In this document: piece by piece, positions 1 through 8,052 of the stretch
Layout of the letters: each line of letters starts with the position of its first letter
Numbering within the stretch: the first letter of the stretch is position 1
DNA from: Nitrospiraceae bacterium
GTDB lineage: Bacteria > Nitrospirota > Thermodesulfovibrionia > Thermodesulfovibrionales > UBA6898
Reading direction: 5' to 3'
Length of the DNA: 54,805 bases
Assembly (NCBI GenBank): GCA_020347665.1
Contig: CP070737.1
Span: forward strand, 902,041 to 956,845
Position numbers and translations under genes: made by a program
The notes under the pieces: model-generated
Seen by the model: only the letters and a program-made list of their open reading frames with translations
What the model was told of the DNA's origin: nothing
Database searches by the model: none

Positions 1-1
1 T

Positions 2-1711
2 GAGAAGGAACTGACCGAAGAAGTCAGCGGCATCAGTGATGAATTACAACAGTATGAGGAGCGTTTCAGCACACTTGAAAAGGAGCGGGATGAGCTGCGG
101 GATGACCTTACACATAAAGACCAGATGCTCGCTGAAAGGTCAGACACATATAAGCATGAATCAGAGGATTTGGAAAAAAGAATTCGTGATTATGAGACTG
201 AAAATCAACGTCTGCAGGATTCTGTTTTTGAAATGAGAAATGAACTCGAACAATCGTCGCGTGGCAGAAAAATACTTGAAGATCAGATGGTTCATGTTAA
301 AGATGATATCAGCAAAAGAGAACATCAAGCCAGAGAAAGAATGACCGAGCTTACAAATGAGCTTGTCCAGAAAGAAGAACTGCTTATGGAGACAGTCGAA
401 GCCCATGAGCGGGAAAAACAATCACTGCAGAGCACTATCAACGATTTTGAAACAGCTCTTAAACGACATGAAAACGAAACAAAAACACTGGACATAAATC
501 TTGCAGGAGTAAAAAGTCAGGCGGATGAATACCTTAAAATGTATCAGGAGGTTGATAATCAGAGGAAGGAACTTGACGAAAGGCTTTCCGAAGCATTGAA
601 AAAGACGTATGAACTCAGGAATGAAAATGAACGGCAGCAATCTGAAATCTCATCAAAAGAACAGGAGCTTTTGAATCTCCAGCAGGAGTTTAATTTAGAA
701 GTTCATGCCCTGAATGAGAAAATTGAGCGGACGAATGCTGATATTGATAAACAGATTACGATCTCTTCGGAAAAGGCCAAAGAAATGAGCCAGATGGCAC
801 AGGAAAAGATGGATCTCATTGAAAGGATCTCTGCTTTAGAGAGCACATTTGACAGAGTGCGAAAAGATAAAGACAACGAAATAGTAAAGATGAGAGATCA
901 GTTAGGGACGTCTTTCATGAAGATCAGCGAGCTCGAAAACAGTCTCAAGGTCAGCTTGAATGCAAATATCGATCTGCGCAAAAAGCTTGAAGCAAAACCC
1001 GAGAGTGTATACATTGAGGAAGACAAGACTGCTGAGCCGTTGCGGGCTAAACCCGAACCGAAACCTGAGACCGAACCGGCACCACGGCCTGAAATACGGG
1101 ATTTAATAGTTTATAACGAGAGGAAAAATTGGCTATCGTATATTAATTATGCTTTTTTGTTTGTTCTGCTCATTATATCCTTACTCATCCTTTATCGGAC
1201 ATTTGTGTTTACATCCCAGCCACAAAGGCCGTCTGAGCTGTCCGCTCTGTACGACCTTACGTATGACGAAGTATTCACGCTTCTGACCCGGGATCAATCG
1301 ACTGATAATATCAAAGTGCAGGCGACCATGATTTCAGAATTACTTATGCGCAGAGAGAATGCCGGCAGAATCCTTTCCCAGTTCGATTTCAAACGGTTCT
1401 ATTACCTGAAAATCAACATAAATGCTTTAAAAGGATCATTAAGTCAGAAATTCATTGATACTCCTCGCGAAGGCATATTAATTACTGACGGTGATCAGGA
1501 AGTTCGTCCTGCTCAGGGAGTTGCACTGGAAAATGTTAAAACATTCTACAAGAAAGATGAGCCGGTTTCATTATCGTTCCTGTACATTATTCCCAAGGAT
1601 CGTATGGTGTCCGCCCTTAATAGGCTTGAACTGGTTTTGAGTGATAGGGGTGAAGCAGTTCAAATGAGCTGGGATATCCAGAAACTGAAGGCGGATAAAA
1701 TCATCCGTTAA
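2..1711 (+). CDS. Membrane-anchored long coiled-coil protein (5' end cut by window)
   Basis: The frame is open from the first bases of the window, so the start lies upstream and only the C-terminal part is seen. The first 340 or so visible codons are charged heptad-like sequence rich in Glu, Lys, Gln and Leu, typical of a long parallel coiled coil. A Pro/Glu/Lys-rich linker follows at about 1045-1095. One strongly hydrophobic segment (about 1129-1210, around AFLFVLLIISLLILY) looks like a single transmembrane helix. A soluble domain of about 160 residues ends the protein. I infer a cytoplasmic coiled coil tethered to the membrane with an extracytoplasmic tail; the reverse topology is possible. 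No enzymatic motif is visible. The family is not recognised, and resemblance to SMC or myosin would only reflect coiled-coil composition. Confidence 0.8.
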   Translation, partial: EKELTEEVSGISDELQQYEERFSTLEKERDELRDDLTHKDQMLAERSDTYKHESEDLEKRIRDYETENQRLQDSVFEMRNELEQSSRGRKILEDQMVHVKDDISKREHQARERMTELTNELVQKEELLMETVEAHEREKQSLQSTINDFETALKRHENETKTLDINLAGVKSQADEYLKMYQEVDNQRKELDERLSEALKKTYELRNENERQQSEISSKEQELLNLQQEFNLEVHALNEKIERTNADIDKQITISSEKAKEMSQMAQEKMDLIERISALESTFDRVRKDKDNEIVKMRDQLGTSFMKISELENSLKVSLNANIDLRKKLEAKPESVYIEEDKTAEPLRAKPEPKPETEPAPRPEIRDLIVYNERKNWLSYINYAFLFVLLIISLLILYRTFVFTSQPQRPSELSALYDLTYDEVFTLLTRDQSTDNIKVQATMISELLMRRENAGRILSQFDFKRFYYLKININALKGSLSQKFIDTPREGILITDGDQEVRPAQGVALENVKTFYKKDEPVSLSFLYIIPKDRMVSALNRLELVLSDRGEAVQMSWDIQKLKADKIIR

Positions 1712-1820
1712 TAACGCTTAACATGTTAGCGCCTGAATCTTTTATTTCCTGAGAAAGCATTAGTTATGAAGGATCCGTGTACTGCCGAAAAGATATTGAT
1801 ACAATCCGTGCAGATTAATT

Positions 1821-2147
1821 ATGTATAGATTTGTTGTTTTGTCACTTGTTGCTGGCCTGCTGGCCGGGACGATTGCGTATCGCAAAGGCAGAAATTATTT
1901 TGTCTGGGCACTGCTCTGTTTCTTTTTCCCTGCCCTTATCATTATTCTCCTCATTATGCCCTCAGTACTTTCAGGGGGAAGAACGAAACAGTGCTCATAT
2001 TGCACAAGGATTATCAATGAATCGGACAGAGTATGCAAATACTGCAAGAGAGAACAACCGATAAATCTGATCCAGTGTAAAGAGTGCGGCAGTTATGTGC
2101 CGGAAAAACATGCATGTGAGCAATGTAAAAAGAAGATGAAACCTTAA
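1821..2147 (+). CDS. Small membrane protein with two zinc-ribbon motifs
   Basis: This 108-residue protein begins with two hydrophobic segments (about residues 3-20 and 28-50) separated by a short Arg/Lys turn, so it is probably a membrane hairpin. The C-terminal half holds two CxxC pairs, CSYC with CKYC and CKEC with CEQC, which form typical zinc-ribbon knuckles and should face the cytoplasm. The protein ends in a lysine-rich tail. No clear Shine-Dalgarno sequence precedes the ATG. It lies 109 bp after the coiled-coil gene on the same strand and converges on the DUF4019 gene. Function is unknown; proteins of this layout are usually annotated as zinc-ribbon domain proteins. Confidence 0.7.
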   Translation: MYRFVVLSLVAGLLAGTIAYRKGRNYFVWALLCFFFPALIIILLIMPSVLSGGRTKQCSYCTRIINESDRVCKYCKREQPINLIQCKECGSYVPEKHACEQCKKKMKP

Positions 2148-2207
2148 GATGAACGCTACCACTCTCCCCGGCAAGGTGTAGCAGGCCGTACCGCTTTAAG
2201 AGCAAGA

Positions 2208-2630
2208 CTATTTAATAAAGTAACCTGACACTCTCCATGTGCCGTCCTTGTCGAGCATAGGGGTAATTGTCTCTACTGCGGATTGTTTGTTTTCGAAAGA
2301 TGTTTTATATTGAATTACAACATACTCTCTGTCCGGGACGCCCGGAAGGGCCGTTTCATATTGCCTGGCAGACAGCGTTCTTATGATTGTTTTCCCCGAT
2401 GGTTTTCTCACAGCCCTCAGTGAAATCTGCCACGTATCTTTGCTGACAGCGGCCTTGAAGTATGCGGCTGCCTCTTCCCAGCTCTCTGCATAGTGCTCTT
2501 GGTCTACCAGTTGAAGCCAGGCTTCTGCTGATGCAATGGCTCGCTTTTCTCGCTCAGCATCACCGAAAGCAGCGGGCCCAGTTAAACCGAAAAGAATGAT
2601 TCCCAGGAATAGGATGATAAAACGTTTCAT
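2208..2630 (-). CDS. Exported DUF4019-like protein
   Basis: The 140-residue protein starts with a classical signal peptide (MKRF, a hydrophobic core, then about AAFG at residues 20-23), so it should be exported. The mature part resembles the DUF4019 family: an Ala/Glu/Trp-rich helix (AEAWLQLVDQEHYAESW) followed by beta strands containing RxYETALPG, an EYVVIQYKTSF strand and a final DGTWRVSGYF strand. The family has no established reaction. It lies 15 bp downstream of the glucan phosphorylase gene on the same strand and could share its transcript, although the functions seem unrelated. Confidence 0.7.
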   Translation of the reverse strand: MKRFIILFLGIILFGLTGPAAFGDAEREKRAIASAEAWLQLVDQEHYAESWEEAAAYFKAAVSKDTWQISLRAVRKPSGKTIIRTLSARQYETALPGVPDREYVVIQYKTSFENKQSAVETITPMLDKDGTWRVSGYFIK

Positions 2631-2645
2631 ATTCGCCTTATGATA

Positions 2646-4409
2646 TTATCGTATGTATGCTTCGGTGACGTACCGCCGCATCATGCGGTGGCTGTTGAAA
2701 TAATAGGCGTTCTTTCCAATCGCGTTCTGCATCATTCGTATCCATACCGGCCTTTCGTTGTAATAGATAGGTATGATTTTTTGTTCGAGTTTAAGATACA
2801 GGTCATCTGAATCTCTGGCATCCGCATCATTCTCGGGATTTAGTTCATCAGGGGTCGGGCCGATTGCCCAGCCGGTAAATCCTTCTATATGTCCTTCGAT
2901 CCACCATCCGTCAAGTACACTGAAATTTAAAACCCCATTATGTGCGGCCTTCATGCCGCTCGTACCAGATGCCTCAAGCGGCCGCAATGGCGTATTCAGC
3001 CACACATCAACGCCTGAGATAATCGTGAGTCCCGTAGCCATATCATAGTTCTTAAGGTATACGATTTTAATCTTGTCTTTCAGATATTTCTTGTGTTCGA
3101 ATATATTTCTGATCAATTGTTTGCCCGGTTCATCTTTTGGATGGGCTTTCCCCGAGTAGACGAGCTGTATTTTATTGTTTCCTATTTGTAAGAGTCGCTT
3201 CACATCCCTGAACAGAAGATCAGCCCTCTTATAGGTGGTTGCCCTCCGTGCGAAACCTATGGTCAGTATGTCCGGCGAAAAATCTGTGCCGGTTACTTTT
3301 TTTATGTGCGCGCACAGACGTTTCTTTGCCTCCTGGTGAGCATTCCACAGTATCTCATCGGGAATCCTGCCTACTCTCACGAATAACTCTGGTTCGTTTG
3401 CCCAGCCCGGAAGATATTCATCATAAACAGCTTGAAAGCTGTCACAAGTCCAGGTGTACGAATGGACTCCATTCGTGATCGCGGATATCTCATACCCGGG
3501 AAACATATTTTTTGATACCTCACCATGCTTTTTTGCAACGCCATTGATATAGCGGCTGAGATTGAGGGCCAGCAGGGTCATGTTCAGATTATCCGTTCCT
3601 CCCAGACCATGCAGCACCGAAAACGGGATAAACTCACCTAATGTCTTATATACGAGGTCATAGGGAAATTTATCATGACCGGCTTCAACCGGGGTATGTG
3701 TGGTAAACACACAAAGATTTTTCACGGAATCAGTATCCCATACCAGTTGTTCATCCCAGACATCCTCAATTGGCTTCTTGTACCTCTTGAGCAATTCAAG
3801 AGTTAACAGGCTGGCGTGCCCTTCATTCATATGATATTTCTTTATTTCGAAACCCATTTCATGGAGGATGCGCACTCCGCCAATACCGAGAACTATTTCC
3901 TGCTTCAACCGGTAGGCCTCATCCCCGCCGTAAAGATAAGAGGTAATCGCCCGGTCTTCCGGCGCATTCTCCGGCAGATCAGTATCAAGGAAGAATACTG
4001 CCACAAAACCGCCAGTAAGGCTTGCTACCGTATACTGCCATGCCTGAACAGATACCTCTCTCCCTTCAATCAGAACAGTTATTTTGTGCCCGAGAAGTTC
4101 CATGTATGTAGCGGGATCCCATTCAACAGGCTGTTCGGTCTGTCTGCCGTTATCATCAATCTCCTGCTGGAAGTATCCTTTGCTGCTCAGGAGCGTAACA
4201 GCAATCATGGGCAGATTAAGGTCGGCTCCGGACCGTATCGTATCTCCCGCGAGCACACCCAGTCCGCCACTATAGGTGGGAATGTCATTATGGACTCCGA
4301 TTTCCATGGAAAAATATGCGATCTTTGGTTCTCGCGTCAGTTCAAGGAGCTGTTGATTATTTTTCTGCATGGCCGAACTATTGTAAGCTATTGCGAGTAA
4401 TAGAAACAA
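2646..4409 (-). CDS. glgP: Alpha-glucan (glycogen/starch) phosphorylase, short form
   Basis: A GT35 phosphorylase that releases glucose 1-phosphate from alpha-1,4-glucan in the cytoplasm. The N-terminus has the family start AYFSMEIG, then PTYSGGLGVLAGD. Further on come HMNEGHASLL, FTTHTPVEAGHD and, near the C-terminus, the pyridoxal-phosphate lysine region GTSGMKAAHNGVLNFSVLDG. At under 590 residues it belongs to the short bacterial/archaeal type that lacks the long N-terminal extension of muscle-type enzymes. The longest frame starts at a TTG (4409). An ATG at 4370 (MQKNNQQ) fits the family better, but neither has a strong ribosome binding site. The HAD gene ends 3 bp upstream of the TTG, so translation is probably coupled. 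Confidence 0.92.
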   Translation of the reverse strand: MFLLLAIAYNSSAMQKNNQQLLELTREPKIAYFSMEIGVHNDIPTYSGGLGVLAGDTIRSGADLNLPMIAVTLLSSKGYFQQEIDDNGRQTEQPVEWDPATYMELLGHKITVLIEGREVSVQAWQYTVASLTGGFVAVFFLDTDLPENAPEDRAITSYLYGGDEAYRLKQEIVLGIGGVRILHEMGFEIKKYHMNEGHASLLTLELLKRYKKPIEDVWDEQLVWDTDSVKNLCVFTTHTPVEAGHDKFPYDLVYKTLGEFIPFSVLHGLGGTDNLNMTLLALNLSRYINGVAKKHGEVSKNMFPGYEISAITNGVHSYTWTCDSFQAVYDEYLPGWANEPELFVRVGRIPDEILWNAHQEAKKRLCAHIKKVTGTDFSPDILTIGFARRATTYKRADLLFRDVKRLLQIGNNKIQLVYSGKAHPKDEPGKQLIRNIFEHKKYLKDKIKIVYLKNYDMATGLTIISGVDVWLNTPLRPLEASGTSGMKAAHNGVLNFSVLDGWWIEGHIEGFTGWAIGPTPDELNPENDADARDSDDLYLKLEQKIIPIYYNERPVWIRMMQNAIGKNAYYFNSHRMMRRYVTEAYIR

Positions 4410-4412
4410 TCT

Positions 4413-5054
4413 TTAGTGATTGCTGTCAAGTACCATGAGTTCACGATAGTCTTTGATAGCAGGGAAATCCGACGATATCTCTTGAGTGCCTGTTTTTGAA
4501 CTGGGGATGGACTTCAGCACGATGTATCGTATGCCGAATCTGCGGGCGGTTCGTAATACTGCTTCTGTATCATCGATCAGTAGCGTCTGCTCTTTTTCAA
4601 ATCCGATCTGTTTCTGTACTTTTTTCCAAAAAGCAAGCTCTTCTTTTGGATGGCCTATTTCGAACGATGTGATGGCAGCATTAAAATATTTCCCCAGTTT
4701 TGTCTTTTTTAACTTCATATCAAGGACTTTATAATGTGCATTTGTTACGAGATAGAGATGCTTTTTATGACGCTTCAGCATTGTGAGAAAATCCTCAACA
4801 TGGGGATGCACTTCTATAAGGTGTTTTATCTGCTCTTTCAGAGCAGGAATATCTATGTCTACTTCCTGAGACCAAAAGTCTATATCTGTCCAGTTTAATG
4901 TAGCTTCGTGTTTTTTGTATTTTTTGAAGAGTATTTTTTTTGCCATACCAAAAGTTATTTCGTTTTTTTCAGCATATTTTTCCGGGAGGAGATGCTGCCA
5001 GAAAAAATCATCAAAATATTTATCCAGGAGAGTTCCGTCCATGTCCAGAAGCAC
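4413..5054 (-). CDS. HAD-superfamily phosphatase, YrfG (GMP/IMP nucleotidase)-like
   Basis: This HAD hydrolase carries motif I at the very start (LLDMDGTLLD), motif II (LVTNAH, Thr in the usual Ser/Thr place), a motif III Lys region around GHPKEE, and motif IV (LLIDDTEAVL). The phrase DMDGTLLD followed by FDDFFWQ resembles the YrfG group of purine nucleotidases, so a nucleotide monophosphate is a plausible substrate. The annotated GTG start leaves motif I only three residues from the N-terminus, which is too short for the fold. The same frame continues upstream for about 16 codons (KLQIPLQDIPYV) but has no ATG, GTG or TTG before a stop. A rare start codon or a lost start is therefore likely. 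It precedes glgP by a few bases. Confidence 0.75.
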   Translation of the reverse strand: MLLDMDGTLLDKYFDDFFWQHLLPEKYAEKNEITFGMAKKILFKKYKKHEATLNWTDIDFWSQEVDIDIPALKEQIKHLIEVHPHVEDFLTMLKRHKKHLYLVTNAHYKVLDMKLKKTKLGKYFNAAITSFEIGHPKEELAFWKKVQKQIGFEKEQTLLIDDTEAVLRTARRFGIRYIVLKSIPSSKTGTQEISSDFPAIKDYRELMVLDSNH

Positions 5055-5277
5055 ATAGGGGATATCCTGAAGAGGAATCTGCAGTTTCAGTATTTTCCCC
5101 TGTGACGCTTGAATAAGAAAGGCTGGTCAAGGATTTTTGCACAGTATCGTAGAGTCAGGTCTTCTGAAATGCAAACACGTAACCCTTTATGATGTACGAT
5201 ATCTACCCATGGCATATGCATATGTTGTTGATTATGAAAATGCTGTGACAGCCTTTCCTATCGTGTTGACACACAAT

Positions 5278-5865
5278 TTATAGTCGTCCCTTGGTAGAAG
5301 GGATATCCATTATACGGGGATTAATCGTGACTGCTTGCTGCAACGCCTTTCCGAATGCCTTGAACACAGACTCAATGATATGGTGGGCATTTCTCCCGTA
5401 CTGTACATTTATATGCAGCGTTACGCCCGCATGGCTGATAAACGCCTGGAAAAAGTCCTCGAGGAGATCAGGATCGAATACCTTCATTTTGCTCTTCTTG
5501 GAAAAAGCGACCTTATATACGAGGTACGGCCTTCCACTGATATCAAGGGCAACAGAGGCAAGAGATTCATCCATCGGCACCGTAGCCGCACCATATCGGG
5601 AAATTCCCTTCATTGTGTTAAGCGCCTTCTTGAGCGCTGTTCCAAGAACAATGCCAATGTCTTCGACCGTATGGTGAAAATCGATTTCAATATCTCCTTT
5701 TGCTTTCAGTTTCATATCCAGCAGGGCATGCTTGCACATAAGAGATAACATATGATCAAAAAAAGGGATCGACGTGCTTATCCTGTATATACCGGTACCA
5801 TCCAGGTTCAGTTCCAGATTAATATCGGTTTCTTTTGTCTTACGCGCAACTTTGGCTCTACGCAT
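5278..5865 (-). CDS. hisB: Imidazoleglycerol-phosphate dehydratase
   Basis: HisB catalyses the sixth step of histidine synthesis, converting imidazole glycerol phosphate to imidazole acetol phosphate in the cytoplasm. The 195-residue length is that of the monofunctional enzyme, without the phosphatase domain found in Escherichia coli HisB. Visible metal-binding and family motifs are IPFFDHMLSL, DFHHTVEDIGI, PMDESLA, HAGVTLHI and HHIIESVFKAFGKAL. A strong ribosome binding site (AAGGAGG) lies 6 bp before the ATG. The gene starts 27 bp after hisC, which makes the next enzyme-but-one of the pathway, so the two form a small his operon. The other his genes are not in this window. Confidence 0.96.
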   Translation of the reverse strand: MRRAKVARKTKETDINLELNLDGTGIYRISTSIPFFDHMLSLMCKHALLDMKLKAKGDIEIDFHHTVEDIGIVLGTALKKALNTMKGISRYGAATVPMDESLASVALDISGRPYLVYKVAFSKKSKMKVFDPDLLEDFFQAFISHAGVTLHINVQYGRNAHHIIESVFKAFGKALQQAVTINPRIMDIPSTKGRL

Positions 5866-5892
5866 GCATGCCTCCTTTGTCTTAGAAAAACG

Positions 5893-6933
5893 CTACCAAT
5901 TTTTTGCGAGCACCTCTTTGAGTGTCTTCAGAAAAAAAGTGTTCTCTCGCGGTGTTCCAACAGTAACCCGCAAACAACCCTTCATTATATCATTAATATT
6001 CTTCACAAGAACCCCTTTTTTTATAAGGGCTGAATACACCGCAGCAGCATTTCCTGTCTCAAATAATATGAAATTTGCCTCGGATGGAAACGGTGTGATG
6101 TTCGGTATTTTATCCATGGCAGCAAAAAGTTTTTTTCTCTCGGTAGTTATTTTTGCAATAACCGTGCGCAGACTTTTTTTGTCTTTGAGTGCCTTGACCG
6201 CAACCGCCTGAGAAAGTGAATTAACATTATAGGGTAATCTGACTTTATTTACCTCTCTGATAATCTCTGAACCGGCTATCAGAAATCCAATCCGCAGACC
6301 TGCCAGTCCTATCTTGCTCAGTGTTCTCATAACTATAAGGTTTTTATAGGTCCGTATAAAGGGGAGAAACCCGCTCTGATCTGAAAAAGGGAGATATGCC
6401 TCGTCAACGACAACAATACCTTTTGTCGCCTGTATGACCTCCTGTATCCTTCTTTGGGAAAAACAGTTTCCGGTAGGATTATTAGGCCTGCTGAGAAATA
6501 TGATTTTCGGGTTCTTCTTCTTTATAAGACCGAGGATCTTTTGCAGATCGAGATCAAATGCTGTATCAAGTGGGATTTCGACTATTTTTTCTTCCAGCGC
6601 CCGGGAAATAATGCCGTACATTGAAAAAGTTGGAACCGGATATAACACCGGACCACCGAAGGTCGTAACAAGATAATAAATGAACTCGTCAGAACCGTTA
6701 CCGTGGAGAATATTTTCCGGTTTTACCCGGAGGTCTTTTGCAATGATCATTCTCAGTGCTGTAGCTTCCGGATCGGGATAGCGGTTGGTATGAATACCGG
6801 AGACATTTTTGAGCGACTTCGCGAATCCATAGGGACTCTCGTTCGCATCAAGTTTTACTCTGCAGGGTATTTCCCGTGCATTATATGCGTTAAGACGCAA
6901 GACGTTCTTCTTTACCAGACGCCTGACATTCAT
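5893..6933 (-). CDS. hisC: Histidinol-phosphate aminotransferase
   Basis: A PLP-dependent fold-type I aminotransferase of 346 residues that converts imidazole acetol phosphate to L-histidinol phosphate using glutamate. It shows the N-terminal LDANESPYGF signature of HisC, NRYPDP, the HGNGSDEFI phosphate-binding segment, the substrate region RPNNPTGN, the cofactor aspartate in VVVDEAYLPF, and the Schiff-base lysine in TLSKIGLAGLRIGF. Family and length agree well. The ATG lies only 8 bp after a good -10 box and has no Shine-Dalgarno sequence, so the transcript is probably leaderless. hisB follows 27 bp downstream. Confidence 0.95.
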   Translation of the reverse strand: MNVRRLVKKNVLRLNAYNAREIPCRVKLDANESPYGFAKSLKNVSGIHTNRYPDPEATALRMIIAKDLRVKPENILHGNGSDEFIYYLVTTFGGPVLYPVPTFSMYGIISRALEEKIVEIPLDTAFDLDLQKILGLIKKKNPKIIFLSRPNNPTGNCFSQRRIQEVIQATKGIVVVDEAYLPFSDQSGFLPFIRTYKNLIVMRTLSKIGLAGLRIGFLIAGSEIIREVNKVRLPYNVNSLSQAVAVKALKDKKSLRTVIAKITTERKKLFAAMDKIPNITPFPSEANFILFETGNAAAVYSALIKKGVLVKNINDIMKGCLRVTVGTPRENTFFLKTLKEVLAKNW

Positions 6934-6941
6934 GCGGTAGC

Positions 6942-6970
6942 ATTATATCACAAGATAATATCATCCCCAA
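6942..6970 (-). promoter_or_regulatory. Candidate promoter of hisC (leaderless)
   Basis: Read on the minus strand there is TTGGGG (6970-6965), a 17 bp spacer, then TGATATAAT, which is a perfect -10 hexamer (6947-6942) with the TGn extension. Only 8 bp separate it from the hisC ATG at 6933, so the expected start of transcription coincides with the start codon. No ribosome binding site fits in that space. Confidence 0.55.
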
Positions 6971-7075
6971 AATATCTTTATTGGAAGTATGGGATTCTAA
7001 TGACAGAAAGCCCTCTGATTTTTTAAAATAAGAAAGAGCGATATCATAATACCAACTGAATGGAGGATGTAAAGC

Positions 7076-7267
7076 ATGAAGGTACCGGTAATTGATTTTG
7101 ATGCGTGCGAAGGATGTGGGACATGCGAGTCCCTGTGCCCTGAGGTATTCGAGATGAGAGATGACGAAAAGGCGTATGTGAAGAACGCTCAGGCATGTGA
7201 TACCTGTGACTGCCAGGAGGCGATGGATTCGTGCCCGGTCGAATGTATCACATGGCAGGAGGAATAA
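7076..7267 (+). CDS. Small 4Fe-4S ferredoxin
   Basis: A 63-residue single-cluster ferredoxin. The ligand set is CEGCGTCESLCP (Cys-x2-Cys-x2-Cys-type spacing plus the Cys-Pro) with the fourth ligand in SCPVEC near the C-terminus, and an acidic tail. An additional CDTCDC lies in the middle, where two-cluster ferredoxins keep a disulfide or a second site. The proteins that resemble it from sulfate reducers (ferredoxin I type) act as soluble low-potential electron carriers. The ribosome binding site GGAGG lies 9 bp before the ATG. It is divergent from hisC and followed by a hairpin terminator, so it is probably transcribed alone. Confidence 0.9.
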   Translation: MKVPVIDFDACEGCGTCESLCPEVFEMRDDEKAYVKNAQACDTCDCQEAMDSCPVECITWQEE

Positions 7268-7296
7268 ACACCCATCTGGCATACGATATTTTGAAG

Positions 7297-7338
7297 AACA
7301 AGAGCCGGCTTCATTCATGAGGGCGGCTCTTGTTGTTT
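7297..7338 (+). terminator. Hairpin terminator after the ferredoxin gene
   Basis: An 11 bp perfect inverted repeat (AACAAGAGCCG at 7297-7307, CGGCTCTTGTT at 7324-7334) encloses a 16-nt loop and is followed by a short T-rich run. It lies 30 bp after the ferredoxin stop codon. The T tract is weak, so termination strength is uncertain. Confidence 0.6.
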
Positions 7339-7649
7339 CATGGTTGTGCCCTGTAGTTCGCGAACGATCTCCAGTTCGTTTACAGGCGGGGTATGAGTCA
7401 GGGGAAACGCATGGCAATGCTGCGGCATGAGGGCGCGACCGTAATGACATTGGCAAAGAAAAAGGTTTTTTGGGACGATGCCGCTCGGCACCCTTATATG
7501 ACATGAAAGGAATTTTTTAGTTGATAGGTTATCTTGATGGTGATAACCTCTTAATTATTAAGAATAATTATGGATTTTATAAATAAAATAACATTGACGT
7601 GTTTGTCATTTTATGCTTTTCTAAAAATAAATTTGGGGGAGGACGACAG
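7339..7649. other. Intergenic region before the PilZ gene
   Basis: About 310 bp without a convincing gene. The first half (to about 7500) is of ordinary composition and shows no ORF with a ribosome binding site. The second half is AT-rich and contains two adjacent inverted repeats (7526-7569). A good ribosome binding site, GGGGGAGGA, ends just before the PilZ start at 7650. I looked for a c-di-GMP (GEMM) riboswitch and did not recognise one. Confidence 0.5.
7526..7569. repeat. Two adjacent inverted repeats upstream of the PilZ gene
   Basis: The first repeat is AGGTTATC, an 8-nt spacer, and GATAACCT (7526-7549). The second is AATTATT, AAG, AATAATT (7553-7569). Both are perfect. They lie 81-124 bp before the PilZ start. 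They could be operator sites or a small terminator pair; which is not decided by sequence alone. Confidence 0.5.
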
Positions 7650-7943
7650 ATGAAAAAAGACGATGAAGAAACAAAACTAAGATCGTGCAGCAGAGTCTGT
7701 TTGAGTGCTCCCGTTACGCTCGAATATCCCGATGGAAATAGTGTCGTTACTCGTGATGGAACCATATTTGACTTTAGTGAAGCTGGGATGAGCTTTTATA
7801 TGGGGACTGCGCTTGAAAAAGGGGTGAATCTTCATGTTCATTGTGCATCTCTCTGGGATCTTCCGAGAGCCAGTACGGTTCAGTGGTGTGCAATGAAAGA
7901 CCTGAGATGTTATAAAATCGGCGTATCTTTTGAGTCACTCTGA
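7650..7943 (+). CDS. PilZ domain protein (c-di-GMP receptor)
   Basis: A single-domain PilZ protein of 97 residues. Both c-di-GMP binding motifs are present: RxxxR near the N-terminus (RSCSR) and DxSxxG in DFSEAGMSF. The rest is a beta barrel ending in YKIGVSFESL, typical of the family. The start at 7650 is preferred over an in-frame ATG at 7599 because a strong ribosome binding site (GGGGGAGGA) stands just before it. Several other c-di-GMP proteins are encoded elsewhere in this window, and Tad pili or motility are plausible targets, but no direct partner is adjacent. Confidence 0.85.
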   Translation: MKKDDEETKLRSCSRVCLSAPVTLEYPDGNSVVTRDGTIFDFSEAGMSFYMGTALEKGVNLHVHCASLWDLPRASTVQWCAMKDLRCYKIGVSFESL

Positions 7944-8052
7944 AAAAACCTGTCTTCAGTATCACGCTATATAACGAAGAGCAGACCGCTGTTATTCTTA
8001 CATCATGTCTCGCGAGCGGGAAGATCGTGGCGCAGCAACGTTCGCGGGGTGT

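Noticed and set aside
5213-5224. The 12 bp palindrome CATATGCATATG upstream of the HAD gene
   Set aside because: It is short, made of alternating purine/pyrimidine steps, and occurs only once here, so chance is likely.
6890-7504. A 204-codon minus-strand frame over the ferredoxin gene
   Set aside because: It lies antisense to a clear ferredoxin gene and overlaps the hisC promoter. It has no family resemblance and no ribosome binding site.
7268-7649. A c-di-GMP riboswitch before the PilZ gene
   Set aside because: The GEMM conserved core and its tetraloop pairing were not recognised in the sequence.
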